Below are positions 36,392 to 44,898 of a stretch of 64,000 nt of DNA, in pieces. Both the position numbers and the translations under genes were made by a program. Position 1 is the stretch's first letter. The number at the start of each line of letters is the position of its first letter. The stretch is from Fodinibacter sp963833495 (GTDB lineage Bacteria; Actinomycetota; Actinomycetes; Actinomycetales; Dermatophilaceae): NCBI GenBank assembly GCA_963833495.1, contig CAWHYJ010000004.1:62001-126000 (forward strand), read 5' to 3'. The notes under the pieces were generated by a model, which was not told the origin of the DNA, made no database searches, and saw only the letters and a list, made by a program, of their open reading frames with translations.

Positions 36392-38027
36392 GGCGCTGCT
36401 CACGACGGCCGCGATCGCCGTCTCCCTCGCCGCAGCCGACACCTACGTGGTGGTGCTGGCCCTCACCGACATGATGCGCGGGGTCGGCGTCACCATCGAC
36501 GCGCTGCAGCGGGCGGCGCCGATCATCTCCGGCTTCCTGCTCGGCTACGTCGCGGTGCTGCCGCTCATCGGCCGGGTCGCCGACCTCGTCGACCGGCAAC
36601 GGGTGCTGCTCGCCTGCCTGGGGGTCTTCGTCGCCGGCTCGGCCGTCACCGCGCTGGCCACCGACCTGCCGGTGCTCGTCGCCGGCCGGGTGGTGCAGGG
36701 GGTCGGCGGTGGAGGGCTGGTCCCGGCCACCCTGGCGATCGTCGCCCAGCTCTGGCCCGTCGACCGGCGTGGGGTGCCGCTGGGTGTGGTGGGCGCGGTG
36801 CAGGAGCTCGGCTCGGTGCTCGGGCCGGTGCTGGGCGCTCTCGTGCTGGTGGTCGCCGACTGGCGGGCCATCTTCTGGCTCAACGCATTCTTGGGCACCC
36901 TGCTCGCGGCGGCCGTCGTCGTGACCGGCGGAGGCCGCATCCCCCGACCCCGCCCCGTCGTCGTCGCACTGTCGACCGTGGCGGCAGTGGCCGTGTGGCT
37001 CACCTTGGCTGCTCCCGACGCCCTCGTCACCAGCGTCTCGCTCGGGCTGCCGTTCGTGCCCTTCGGTGGGGCGACATCACGGCTGGCCACCCCGATCGGT
37101 GTGGTGGCCGCCGTCTTCCTGCTCGCGGCGCTCGCCGTCGGTGGTCGTGGCGCGTGGCCCTTGTTGCGCAGCGCCGACCTGCTCGGCGCCCTGCTCCTCG
37201 GCGGTGCCCTGGGCTGCGTCGTGCTCACCTTCGCTGCATCCGAGCCGGCTACCGAGGTCGTCGGGCCACTCGGCATCGCCCTCCTCCCCGCGGCCGCGCT
37301 GCTCGCCGTGCTGTATGCCGTGCACCACCGCCGGGCGCCCTCGCCGCTGGTGCCCCGTGGTCTGGTGCGCGGCCGCCTGGTGTGGGCCCTCGTGGTGTCG
37401 CTGCTCGTCGGAGTCGCGCTCGTCGCGGTGGTGGTCGACGTGCCGCTGCTCGCCCACGTCGTGGAGGGCGCGACCCAGACCGAGGCCGCCCTGGTGCTGG
37501 TGCGCTTCCTGCTCGCCGTGCCGGTCGGCGCGCTCGCGGGCGGCTGGGCGCTGCGCCGGCTCGGCAACGGCGTCGTCGCCGGCGGCGGACTGGCCCTGAC
37601 CACGGTGGGACTCGCCGCGATGAGCACCTGGGGCCGGAGCTCGCTCGACCACCTCCCGGCCACCCTGGTGCTGGCCCTGGCGGGCCTCGGTATCGGGCTC
37701 GCCCTCGCCCCGGTGAACGACGCCGCGCTGGCGGAGGCGTCGACCGACGCGAGCGGCACGGCATCCGCGCTCGTGGTCGTGGCGCGGATGGTCGGGATGG
37801 TCGTGGGCATCGCGCTCCTCACCGCGATCGGGCTGCACCAGTACTACGGGCTGGTCGCCACCCTGCCCGACCCCACTGACACCGAGGCCCTCAAGGGCGC
37901 CGCCGTGGTGCAGGTGGCCTGGGTGTTCCGCGGTGCTGCCGTGGCGGCCGGCCTCGGCGCGCTCGCCGCGCTGGCTCTCGGTCTGCGCCGCCGCACCGGC
38001 GAGCACGCCACCACCTTCGGCCTCTGA
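36372..38027 (+). CDS. MFS transporter, P55 (Rv1410c)-like partner of the LprG lipoprotein
   Basis: 551 residues with about 14 membrane segments. It begins ALLTTAAIAVSLAAADTYVV, with GRVADLVDRQRVLLACLG as motif A and QELGSVLGPVLGALVLVVAD as motif C. TTG 36372 is the chosen start: it overlaps the lipoprotein gene by 20 bp and the first helix follows directly. The LprG-P55 gene pair is conserved in mycobacteria and other actinobacteria. There it exports triacylglycerides and other cell-envelope lipids and affects drug tolerance. That function is inferred here from the pairing. Confidence 0.82.
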   Translation: MRSPAPRALLTTAAIAVSLAAADTYVVVLALTDMMRGVGVTIDALQRAAPIISGFLLGYVAVLPLIGRVADLVDRQRVLLACLGVFVAGSAVTALATDLPVLVAGRVVQGVGGGGLVPATLAIVAQLWPVDRRGVPLGVVGAVQELGSVLGPVLGALVLVVADWRAIFWLNAFLGTLLAAAVVVTGGGRIPRPRPVVVALSTVAAVAVWLTLAAPDALVTSVSLGLPFVPFGGATSRLATPIGVVAAVFLLAALAVGGRGAWPLLRSADLLGALLLGGALGCVVLTFAASEPATEVVGPLGIALLPAAALLAVLYAVHHRRAPSPLVPRGLVRGRLVWALVVSLLVGVALVAVVVDVPLLAHVVEGATQTEAALVLVRFLLAVPVGALAGGWALRRLGNGVVAGGGLALTTVGLAAMSTWGRSSLDHLPATLVLALAGLGIGLALAPVNDAALAEASTDASGTASALVVVARMVGMVVGIALLTAIGLHQYYGLVATLPDPTDTEALKGAAVVQVAWVFRGAAVAAGLGALAALALGLRRRTGEHATTFGL

Positions 38028-38041
38028 GGGCCCACGCAGGA

Positions 38042-38105
38042 GGTCGAGGTCCCACGACGCGCTGACCAAGGGCGCCGCGGATCAGCGTGTCGCGGGATGT
38101 CGACC
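38042..38105. repeat. Intergenic palindrome family D, locus D1
   Basis: The left arm is GGTCGAGGTCCCACGACGCG then CTGACC (38042-38067). The right arm is CAGCGTGTCGCGGGATGTCG then ACC (ending 38105). A near-identical element occurs at 47608-47668. It sits between two co-directional genes (P55-like and DinB-like). Confidence 0.72.
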
Positions 38106-38168
38106 GGCCTCCAGGTCGACGGGCCGGGCGATCCTCCACGGTCGACGGCCCGAGGTAACGTCGCCGGC

Positions 38169-38678
38169 ATGGCCACCACTGCTGACCTGTTGACCGACTC
38201 GCTCGACCGCGTGCGCGAGACTGCGCACCAGGTGCTCGACGACACACCGGAGGAGCTGCTGGCCACCCCGCCGGCCCCCGGCACCAACACCATCGCCTGG
38301 CTCGTGTGGCACCTCAGCCGCGGCCTCGACGCCCAGGTCGCCGGCGCGCTGGGCCACGACGCGGTCTGGGAGGCCGGCGGATGGCGCGAGCGCTTCGCCC
38401 TGCCGCTGCCCGCCGACGCCCACGGCTACGGCATGACCTTCGACGAGGTGCTCTCGGTGCAGGCGAGCGCCGAGCACCTGCGTGGCTACCTCGACGCCGC
38501 CTCCGCCGCAGCACGCGAGGCCCTGCGCGGCGTCACCGACGCCGACCTCGACCGGGTCGTCGACGAGCACTGGGACCCACCGGTCACTCTCGCCGTGCGC
38601 CTCGTCAGCATCGTGAACGACTGCGCCCAGCACGCGGGTCAGGCGGCCTACGCGAGCGGCATCCTCAGCCGGCGCTGA
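38169..38678 (+). CDS. DinB/DUF664 family protein (putative mycothiol-dependent transferase)
   Basis: 169 residues. The four-helix DinB fold is suggested by NTIAWLVWHLSRGLDAQVAG (first His), the middle EHLRGYLDAASAAAREALRG, and SIVNDCAQHAGQAAYASGIL (last His). DUF664 members in actinobacteria are often mycothiol S-transferases or maleylpyruvate isomerase-like enzymes; the substrate is unknown. ATG 38169. The stop overlaps the convergent hydrolase gene by 14 bp. Confidence 0.75.
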   Translation: MATTADLLTDSLDRVRETAHQVLDDTPEELLATPPAPGTNTIAWLVWHLSRGLDAQVAGALGHDAVWEAGGWRERFALPLPADAHGYGMTFDEVLSVQASAEHLRGYLDAASAAAREALRGVTDADLDRVVDEHWDPPVTLAVRLVSIVNDCAQHAGQAAYASGILSRR

Positions 38679-39585
38679 GCGACGCGCCGATCGCGTCCGC
38701 GACGACGTCGGGCGCCTCGTACGTGAGCATGTGGCCGAGGCCGGGCAGCACGGTCAGCTGCGCACCGCGGATGCCGTCGGCCAGCGCCCGCGCATCGCCC
38801 ACCGGGGTCAGCCGATCGGCGGTGCCGACGAGCACCCGGGTCGGCACGGCACCGAGGTGCGCCAGTGCCTCCGTCTCGTCATGCTGCTGCAGGGCGAGGA
38901 AGTAACGCCCCAGCGTGGGCAGCGAGGTGTGCCGGATGAGCGTCACCCCGGGCACCACCGTCTCGCGCGCCGTGTCGCGCCCGTAGAGCAGGCGGGTCTG
39001 GGCGCGGGTCGACATCAGCCGGCCGGGCGCCACCCGGGGAGCGCGGGCCGAGGCCCGCATGATCGCCCGCTCGAGCGGCAGCCGCAGCCGGTCCTCGCCG
39101 ACCTTGGCCGACGTCGCGACGAACACGACCCCGCGCACCCGGGCCGCGAGGTCGTCGGCGTGGTCGGCCGCCCAGGCCATGATCGTCATGCCGCCCATCG
39201 AGTGCCCGGCCAGCACCAGCGGGCCGGTCGGCGCTAGCGCCGTCAGCACCCGGTGCAGCACCTCGCCGAGCTCGTGCACCGTCGGCGTGCGCGACTCGGG
39301 CGTCGACAGGCCGTGTCCGGGCTGGTCGAACGCCACGATCCGCACGCCGTACCGAGCGCGCAGCAGCTCGACGACCGGGAGCCAGCTCGCGTGGGTGAGG
39401 GTCCAGCCGTGCGCCAGCACCACCGTGAAGCCCTCGGCCGAGGTGCCGGTGACCGCTGCACTGGCCGGCCACTCCAGCACGTGCACGTCGGTGCCGGCCC
39501 CGATGCGCACCCGGTGCCGAACGGCTCCGTCCGGGAGCCGGGCGGAGCGGAAGGCGGCCCGGCGCGCGGTGGTGCGTGACGGCAT
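38665..39585 (-). CDS. Alpha/beta hydrolase
   Basis: 306 residues. VVLAHGWTLTHASW holds the oxyanion His-Gly, and LVLAGHSMGGMTIMAWA holds the nucleophile Ser (GHSMGG). VLVGTADRLTPVGDA holds the acid Asp, and LPGLGHMLTYEAPDVV the catalytic His. All triad residues are visible. The substrate is unknown. ATG 39585 lies 4 bp after the exonuclease stop, so the two genes form an operon on the minus strand. Confidence 0.88.
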   Translation of the reverse strand: MPSRTTARRAAFRSARLPDGAVRHRVRIGAGTDVHVLEWPASAAVTGTSAEGFTVVLAHGWTLTHASWLPVVELLRARYGVRIVAFDQPGHGLSTPESRTPTVHELGEVLHRVLTALAPTGPLVLAGHSMGGMTIMAWAADHADDLAARVRGVVFVATSAKVGEDRLRLPLERAIMRASARAPRVAPGRLMSTRAQTRLLYGRDTARETVVPGVTLIRHTSLPTLGRYFLALQQHDETEALAHLGAVPTRVLVGTADRLTPVGDARALADGIRGAQLTVLPGLGHMLTYEAPDVVADAIGASLSAG

Positions 39586-39589
39586 CCGC

Positions 39590-40375
39590 TCAGTCCTTCA
39601 GCTGCACGACGACGGGCGCGTGGTCGCTGGCGCCGGCGCCCTTGCGCTCCTCGCGGTCGATCGCCGCACCCGCGACCCGGGCCGCGAACGACGGTGAGCC
39701 GAGCACGAAGTCGATGCGCATGCCGCGGCGCTTCTGGAAGGCGAGCCGCTGGTAGTCCCAGTAGGTGTAGACGCCCGGACCTGGGGTGTGCGGGCGCACG
39801 ACGTCGACGAACCCGGCCTCCAGGAAGGCGTTGAAGGCGGCGCGTTCGCCGGGGGAGACGTGGCTCTTGTCGAGGTAGTACTCCATCGACCACACGTCGT
39901 CGTCCTGCGGCGCGATGTTCCAGTCACCGCACAGCGCCACCGGGGTGCCGTCGGCAGCCCACTCGGTGGCCCGCTCGCGCAGCCGCGCCAGCCAGTCGAG
40001 CTTGTAGACCATGTGGGGGTCGTCGAGGGCGCGGCCGTTGGGCACGTAGACCGACCAGAGCCGGATGCCGTTGCACGTCGCCCCGATCGAGCGCGCCTCC
40101 GCGACCAGCGGCTCGCCCCAGCCGGGGTCGCCGTCGAAGCCGACCTGCACGTCGTCGAGCCCGACCCGGGACACGATGGCGACGCCGTTCCACTGGTTGG
40201 TGCCGTGGTGGGCGACCTCGTAGCCCAGGGCGCGCAGCCGGTCGTAGGGGAACTGCTCGTCCTTGGCCTTGGTCTCCTGCACCAGCAGCACGTCGACGTC
40301 GGTGCGGGCCAGCCAGGCCTCCACGCGGTCGATGCGGGAGCGGATCGAGTTGACGTTCCAGGTGGCGATACGCAC
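39590..40375 (-). CDS. xth: Exodeoxyribonuclease III (AP endonuclease, Xth family)
   Basis: 261 residues. MRIATWNVNSIRSRIDRVEA is the standard start. LLVQETKAKDEQFP carries the catalytic Glu, LWSVYVPNGRA, CGDWNIAPQDDDVW and YTYWDYQ follow, and the C-terminal SDHAPVVV carries the catalytic Asp-His. It should incise DNA at abasic sites in base-excision repair. ATG 40375. It is divergent from the SDR gene. Confidence 0.94.
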   Translation of the reverse strand: MRIATWNVNSIRSRIDRVEAWLARTDVDVLLVQETKAKDEQFPYDRLRALGYEVAHHGTNQWNGVAIVSRVGLDDVQVGFDGDPGWGEPLVAEARSIGATCNGIRLWSVYVPNGRALDDPHMVYKLDWLARLRERATEWAADGTPVALCGDWNIAPQDDDVWSMEYYLDKSHVSPGERAAFNAFLEAGFVDVVRPHTPGPGVYTYWDYQRLAFQKRRGMRIDFVLGSPSFAARVAGAAIDREERKGAGASDHAPVVVQLKD

Positions 40376-40427
40376 CTCCTCACCCTACCCACGGGTACGC
40401 GTCGCCCCGGGCGGCAGGTTCCCGGCA

Positions 40428-40433
40428 TACAGT
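40428..40433 (+). promoter_or_regulatory. -10 box TACAGT of the SDR gene
   Basis: TACAGT within GGCATACAGT, nine bases before ATG 40443. It is the same GGCATACAGT string found before the M20 peptidase gene. Confidence 0.5.
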
Positions 40434-40442
40434 GCCTCCACC

Positions 40443-41231
40443 ATGAGCACAGCACTCGTCACGGGCGCCTCCGCCGGCATCGGCCGAGCCTTCGCCGAAC
40501 GCCTCGCCCGCGAGGGCACCGACCTGGTGCTGGTGGCCCGCGACCGCGGGCGCCTGGAGGAGCTCGCCGCCGGGTTGCGCACCCGTCACGGGGTGGCCGT
40601 CGAGGTGCTGGTGGCCGACCTCTCCGACCGGGTGGCCACCTCGCTGGTCTGCGCCCGCCTCGAGGACGAGGTGCGGCCGGTCGACCTGCTCGTCAACAAC
40701 GCCGGCTTCGGGCTGAACGGCTCCTTCCTCGACAACGACCTCGCCGACGAGGAGGCCGGCCTCGACGTCATGGTGCGAGCCGTCATGCTCACCTGCCACG
40801 CGGCCGGGCGGGCGATGCGCGAGCGGGGACGCGGTGCCATCCTCAACGTCTCGTCGGTCGCCTCGTTCATCGCCAACGGCAGCTACTCGGCCGAAAAGGC
40901 CTTCGTCACCGTGTTCACCGAAGGCCTGGCCGGCGAGCTGGCGGGCACCGGGGTCACGGCGACGGCGCTGTGCCCGGGGTTCACCCACACCGAGTTCCAT
41001 GCGCGGGCCGGCATCCTCAGCTCGGCCCTGCCCGAGTCGCTCTGGCTCGACGCCGACGACGTGGTGCAGCAGGCGCTCACCGACGTCGCCCGCGGCAAGG
41101 TCGTCTCGGTGCCGGGGCTGCAGTGGAAGGTCATCACGGCCGGCGTGCGGGTGCTGCCTCGCCCGCTGCTGCGCGGGGGCACCCTGCGCCGGCTCGACCG
41201 CTTCCGGCGGCCTCGCGCGTCGGCCTCGTAG
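40443..41231 (+). CDS. Short-chain dehydrogenase/reductase
   Basis: 262 residues. The cofactor-binding motif is TGASAGIG (residues 7-14), with LLVNNAGFGLNG, the catalytic Ser in LNVSSVASF and the YSAEK (YxxxK) site. This matches classical SDRs; the Arg-rich region after the first strand (VARDRGRLEEL) favours NADP(H). The C-terminus is basic (RRLDRFRRPRASAS). The substrate is unknown. Confidence 0.88.
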   Translation: MSTALVTGASAGIGRAFAERLAREGTDLVLVARDRGRLEELAAGLRTRHGVAVEVLVADLSDRVATSLVCARLEDEVRPVDLLVNNAGFGLNGSFLDNDLADEEAGLDVMVRAVMLTCHAAGRAMRERGRGAILNVSSVASFIANGSYSAEKAFVTVFTEGLAGELAGTGVTATALCPGFTHTEFHARAGILSSALPESLWLDADDVVQQALTDVARGKVVSVPGLQWKVITAGVRVLPRPLLRGGTLRRLDRFRRPRASAS

Positions 41232-41290
41232 CGCCGGCCGTCAGCGACACCCGGCGCGACAACCCCCTCGTCAGGCTCGGCGACCCGGCC

Positions 41291-41296
41291 TATCAT
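41291..41296 (+). promoter_or_regulatory. -10 box TATCAT, leaderless small gene
   Basis: TATCAT ends six bases before ATG 41303, so the mRNA probably starts at the ATG. Confidence 0.5.
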
Positions 41297-41302
41297 CGGA
41301 CG

Positions 41303-41782
41303 ATGGTTCCGGGCGCCGAATCAGAGGTGCTGCGCGAGTACCGCCACCTCCTGCGCACCGCCTCCGCCGACTGGCAGGAGACGGCGCACCGGCACGCGCT
41401 GTGGGCGCTCGGGCCGCAGGGGCGCGGGTGGCTGCTCGTCGAGCTGCAGCGGCTGCTGCTCTCGGGTTCCCGGCTGGGGGGCGACGACGTGCACGCCCTC
41501 GCCCGGCTCGTCGTGCTCGCCGAGCGGCGCAGCCCCCGCATCCTGCTCGACGGGCTGCCCCGCCACCTGCGCGACGACCTGGCGGCGGCCGTGGTCGGCA
41601 GCCCCGTCGGCCGGATGCTGCGGGCCGGCATCGACGTCTGGGACGGACACGACCCCGACCCCCTGCCCAGCCCGCCGCCCGACCCCGACCACCACCAGCG
41701 GTGGTTCGAGCAGCGCGCGACCCCCGGCGCGGCCGGCGACCTGTCGGTGTTCCTGCACCCGTACCGCCGTCGGAGCCAGTGA
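41303..41782 (+). CDS. Hypothetical protein, unrecognised
   Basis: 159 residues, mostly helical in appearance. REYRHLLRTASADWQETAHR, GRGWLLVELQRLLLSGSRLG and HALARLVVLAERRSPRILLD are followed by a Pro/Asp-rich C-terminal part (PDPLPSPPPDPDHHQRWFEQ). There is no signal peptide or membrane segment. I do not recognise the family. Codon use matches the neighbours and a TATCAT box precedes it, so it is probably real. It lies 34 bp upstream of pyrE, which has its own -10 box. Confidence 0.65.
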   Translation: MVPGAESEVLREYRHLLRTASADWQETAHRHALWALGPQGRGWLLVELQRLLLSGSRLGGDDVHALARLVVLAERRSPRILLDGLPRHLRDDLAAAVVGSPVGRMLRAGIDVWDGHDPDPLPSPPPDPDHHQRWFEQRATPGAAGDLSVFLHPYRRRSQ

Positions 41783-41804
41783 CCGGCGAGGGCAGGCGAC
41801 GGCA

Positions 41805-41810
41805 TACGGT
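41805..41810 (+). promoter_or_regulatory. -10 box TACGGT of pyrE (leaderless)
   Basis: TACGGT within GGCATACGGT ends six bases before the GTG start at 41817. Confidence 0.55.
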
Positions 41811-41816
41811 AGGCGC

Positions 41817-42371
41817 GTGACCGACATCGCCGCCGACCGCGCCCGCCTGCTCGAGATCGTCCGCGCGAAGGCGATCGTGCACGGCCGGGTGACCCTGTCC
41901 TCGGGCAAGGAGGCCGACTACTACGTCGACCTGCGCCGCATCACGCTCGACAGTGAGGCCGCCCCGCTGGTCGGCCGGGTGATGCGTGACCTCGTCGCCG
42001 ACCTCGACTTCGACGCCGTCGGCGGTCTGACCCTGGGCGCCGACCCGGTGGCGACCTCGATGCTGCACGCCGCGGCGGCCTCCGGTGACCGGCTCGACGC
42101 GTTCGTGGTGCGCAAGGAGGGCAAGGCCCACGGCCTGCAGCAGCGCATCGAAGGCCCGTCCATCGAGGGCCGGCGGGTGCTCGTCGTCGAGGACACCTCC
42201 ACGACCGGGTCGTCACCGCTGGATGCCGCCCACGCGGCCCAGGAGGCCGGCGCCACCGTCGTCGCGGTCGCCACCATCGCCGACCGGGCCACCGGCGCGG
42301 CCGAGAAGTTCGCGGATGCCGGGTTCGAGTACCGGCACGTGTTCGGCCTGGCGGACCTCGGGCTGGCCTGA
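41817..42371 (+). CDS. pyrE: Orotate phosphoribosyltransferase
   Basis: 184 residues. It begins TDIAADRARLLEIVRAKAIV, has GRVTLSSGKEADYYVDLRRI, and FVVRKEGKAHG with the flexible catalytic loop. The PRPP-binding motif is VLVVEDTSTTG. The enzyme joins orotate to PRPP in UMP synthesis. The start is GTG 41817. pyrE lies near clpB, as in other actinobacteria. Confidence 0.95.
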   Translation: MTDIAADRARLLEIVRAKAIVHGRVTLSSGKEADYYVDLRRITLDSEAAPLVGRVMRDLVADLDFDAVGGLTLGADPVATSMLHAAAASGDRLDAFVVRKEGKAHGLQQRIEGPSIEGRRVLVVEDTSTTGSSPLDAAHAAQEAGATVVAVATIADRATGAAEKFADAGFEYRHVFGLADLGLA

Positions 42372-42435
42372 CCGGCCGCTCGAAACCGTCCCCCTAGGAT
42401 CGGTCGCACCACCGGTCACGAGCACGGGAGCACCC

Positions 42436-43101
42436 ATGATCGCCGTCATCATCATCGTCGTCCTCCTGGTCGTCGCCGTCGCCTGGGCGGTGCTGACCTA
42501 CAACGGCCTGATCAAGCTGCGCAACCTGGTGCAGGAGGCCTGGCGCCAGATCGACGTCGAGCTGACCCGCCGGCACGACCTGATCGGCAACCTGGTGGAG
42601 ACCGTCAAGGGCTACGCCGCACACGAGCGGGGCACCCTCGAGGACGTCGTCAAGGCGCGCTCGGCCGCCATGGCCCCGGGCCAGTCGCCGGCGGCACAGG
42701 CCGAGAGCGAGAACATGCTCAGCCAGGCGCTCGGCCGGCTGCTCGCGATCGTCGAGGCCTACCCCGACCTCAAGGCCAACCAGAACTTCCTGGCCCTGCA
42801 GAACGAGCTGACCGCCACCGAGGACCGCATCGCCTCGGCCCGCCGCTACTACAACGCGACCGTGCGCGACCTCAACACCAAGGTCGAGACCGTGCCGAGC
42901 AACTTCATCGCCGGGGCGTTCAACATCGACCGTGCCGAGTACTTCGAGGCCGTGGGGGAGCAGCGCGAGGCCCCCCGGGTCGACTTCGGGCAGCGCGAGG
43001 CGGTCATCCCGCCGCCGACGGCGTATGCCGCGGAACCGCAGGACACGCCCCCGGCATCCCCGGCCGGGCCGGGCAACACCCCGCCGGCCCCGCCCGCCTG
43101 A
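42436..43101 (+). CDS. lemA: LemA family protein
   Basis: 221 residues. One N-terminal membrane helix (IAVIIIVVLLVVAVAWAVL) is followed by the LemA core: NGLIKLRNLVQEAWRQIDVE, LTRRHDLIGNLVETVKGYAA, NQNFLALQNELTATEDRIAS then ARRYYNATVRDLN. The family signature ARRYYNATVRDLN is intact. The C-terminal 45 residues are Pro/Ala-rich. Function is unknown. ATG 42436 lies behind GGGAG. TAGGAT at 42395-42400 is a possible -10. Confidence 0.93.
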   Translation: MIAVIIIVVLLVVAVAWAVLTYNGLIKLRNLVQEAWRQIDVELTRRHDLIGNLVETVKGYAAHERGTLEDVVKARSAAMAPGQSPAAQAESENMLSQALGRLLAIVEAYPDLKANQNFLALQNELTATEDRIASARRYYNATVRDLNTKVETVPSNFIAGAFNIDRAEYFEAVGEQREAPRVDFGQREAVIPPPTAYAAEPQDTPPASPAGPGNTPPAPPA

Positions 43102-43110
43102 TCGACCCCG

Positions 43111-43128
43111 GTCCACCGGTCGGTGGAC
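43111..43128. terminator. Inverted repeat between lemA and the ABC exporter
   Basis: GTCCACC, loop GGTC, GGTGGAC, followed by another GGTCCACCG. It may end the lemA message or be an operator for the ABC genes; the short arms favour an operator. Confidence 0.35.
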
Positions 43129-43185
43129 GGCCGGTCCACCGCGCGGGCGTCGCGCCCCCACCCCCGCGGGGCGCAGGGTGGACCC

Positions 43186-44085
43186 ATGGCAGACGCGATC
43201 ACCATCCGGGGCCTCACCAAGACCTACGCCGACCACACCGCCGTGGGCGGGCTCGACCTCGACATCCGCACCGGCGAGTGCTTCGCGCTGCTCGGCCCCA
43301 ACGGCGCCGGCAAGACGACCACCGTCGAGATCCTCGAGGGCTTCCGCTCCCGCGACGCCGGCGAGGTGCGCGTGCTGGGCGTCGACCCGCAGGGCGCCGG
43401 CCTGGCCTGGCGCAACCGGGTCGGCATCGTGCTGCAGACCACGGGGGGCCTCGACCTGCTCACGCCGCGCGAGGCGCTCGCGAGCACTGCCAAGGCCTAC
43501 TCCGCACCGCGCGAGGTGGACGACGTGCTCGCCTCCGTCGGCCTCGACGACAAGGCCGACGCCCGCATCGTCGGGCTGAGCGGCGGCCAGCGCCGCCGGC
43601 TCGACGTGGCGCTGGGCATCATCGGCCGGCCCGAGCTGCTCTTCCTCGACGAGCCGACCACCGGGTTCGACCCGCAGGCCCGCCGCGACTTCTGGGACCT
43701 GATCCGCGCGCTCGCCATCGAGGGCACGACCATCCTGCTCACCACCCACTACCTCGACGAGGCCGAGAACCTCGCCGACCGGGTCGGGGTCATCGCCGCC
43801 GGGCGGCTGCTGGCGCTCGACACCCCCGAGGCGCTCGGCGGGCGCAGCGCCGAGGAGGCGACGGTCTCGTGGGAGGAGCACGGCATCCGGCGCCAGCTCA
43901 CCACCTCGACCCCCACGGCCGAGGTCGCCCGCATCGCGGCCCGGATGCCGGGGGGCGAGGTCCCAGCGCTCACCGTCACCCGGCCTTCGCTCGAGGACAC
44001 CTACCTGAGCCTGATCGCCCCCCATGTCGGCCCCGAGGCCCTGCCCGCCGCCGCCACCAATGACTCCACGGAGGTGCCCGCATGA
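43186..44085 (+). CDS. ABC-2 type exporter ATP-binding protein
   Basis: 299 residues. Walker A is GPNGAGKTTTVEILEG, the signature LSGGQRRRLDVALG, and Walker B LLFLDEPTTGFD, with the switch histidine in LLTTHYLDEAE. The C-terminal extension (from about 230) is typical of DrrA-type exporters. The stop overlaps the permease start (ATGA). It is followed by a two-component system that could control it. The substrate is unknown; drugs, lipids and peptides are options. Confidence 0.92.
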   Translation: MADAITIRGLTKTYADHTAVGGLDLDIRTGECFALLGPNGAGKTTTVEILEGFRSRDAGEVRVLGVDPQGAGLAWRNRVGIVLQTTGGLDLLTPREALASTAKAYSAPREVDDVLASVGLDDKADARIVGLSGGQRRRLDVALGIIGRPELLFLDEPTTGFDPQARRDFWDLIRALAIEGTTILLTTHYLDEAENLADRVGVIAAGRLLALDTPEALGGRSAEEATVSWEEHGIRRQLTTSTPTAEVARIAARMPGGEVPALTVTRPSLEDTYLSLIAPHVGPEALPAAATNDSTEVPA

Positions 44086-44882
44086 GTGCCATCGCCCTCG
44101 GCCTGGACCGCACGGTGCTCGAGCTGAAGATGTACTCCCGTGAGAAGGAAGCGGTCTTCTTCTCCTTCCTCTTCCCGATCCTGCTGCTCGCGCTGTTCTC
44201 GGTGATCTTCGCCGGCCAGTTCGGGGGGCGCGACACCAACGGGATGACGGCCGGCGGCTACTTCCTGCCCGGCATGCTCTCGGCCGGGGTACTGCTCACC
44301 AGCTACCAGACCATGGCGATGTCGGTCGCGAGCGAGCGCGACGACGGCACGCTCAAGCGGCTGCGGGCCACCCCGATGCCGCCGGTGGCCTACTTCCTCG
44401 GCAAGGTCGGGCTGGTCGCCACCTCCTCGACGCTGCAGGTGGCCCTGCTCCTGCTCGTGGCGCGCGTCTTCTTCGGCGTGCAGCTGCCCACCACGGCCGA
44501 CCGATGGGCGGTGTTCGCCCTGGTGTTCACCCTCGGGGTGTTCGGCGGCACCGTGCTGGGCATCGCCTACTCGTCGATGGCGACCTCGCGCACCATCGGC
44601 GCGGTCGTCATCGGGCCGCTGCTCATCCTGCAGTTCATCTCCGGGGTCTACATCGCGTTCGACGACGTGCCGACCTGGCTGCAGCAGATCGCCTCGGTGT
44701 TCCCCCTGAAGTGGATCGCGCAGGGCATGCGCTCGGTGTTCTACCCGGCCGACCTCGCCTCGGCCGAGATGGCGGGCTCGTGGGAGACCGGCCGCACCGC
44801 CCTGGTGCTGCTGGCCTGGGCGGTGGGCGGGCTCGTGCTGTGCGTTCTCACCTTCAAGTGGTTCAAGCGCGGCACCACGTGA
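44082..44882 (+). CDS. ABC-2 type exporter permease
   Basis: 266 residues with six membrane segments. The conserved stretch is TMAMSVASERDDGTLKRLRA then TPMPPVAYFLGK. It pairs with the ATPase just upstream by a 4-bp overlap. The two form a bacterial exporter of the DrrAB/YhaP type. Confidence 0.9.
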   Translation: MSAIALGLDRTVLELKMYSREKEAVFFSFLFPILLLALFSVIFAGQFGGRDTNGMTAGGYFLPGMLSAGVLLTSYQTMAMSVASERDDGTLKRLRATPMPPVAYFLGKVGLVATSSTLQVALLLLVARVFFGVQLPTTADRWAVFALVFTLGVFGGTVLGIAYSSMATSRTIGAVVIGPLLILQFISGVYIAFDDVPTWLQQIASVFPLKWIAQGMRSVFYPADLASAEMAGSWETGRTALVLLAWAVGGLVLCVLTFKWFKRGTT

Positions 44883-44898
44883 GCCGTCGGGCACCACA

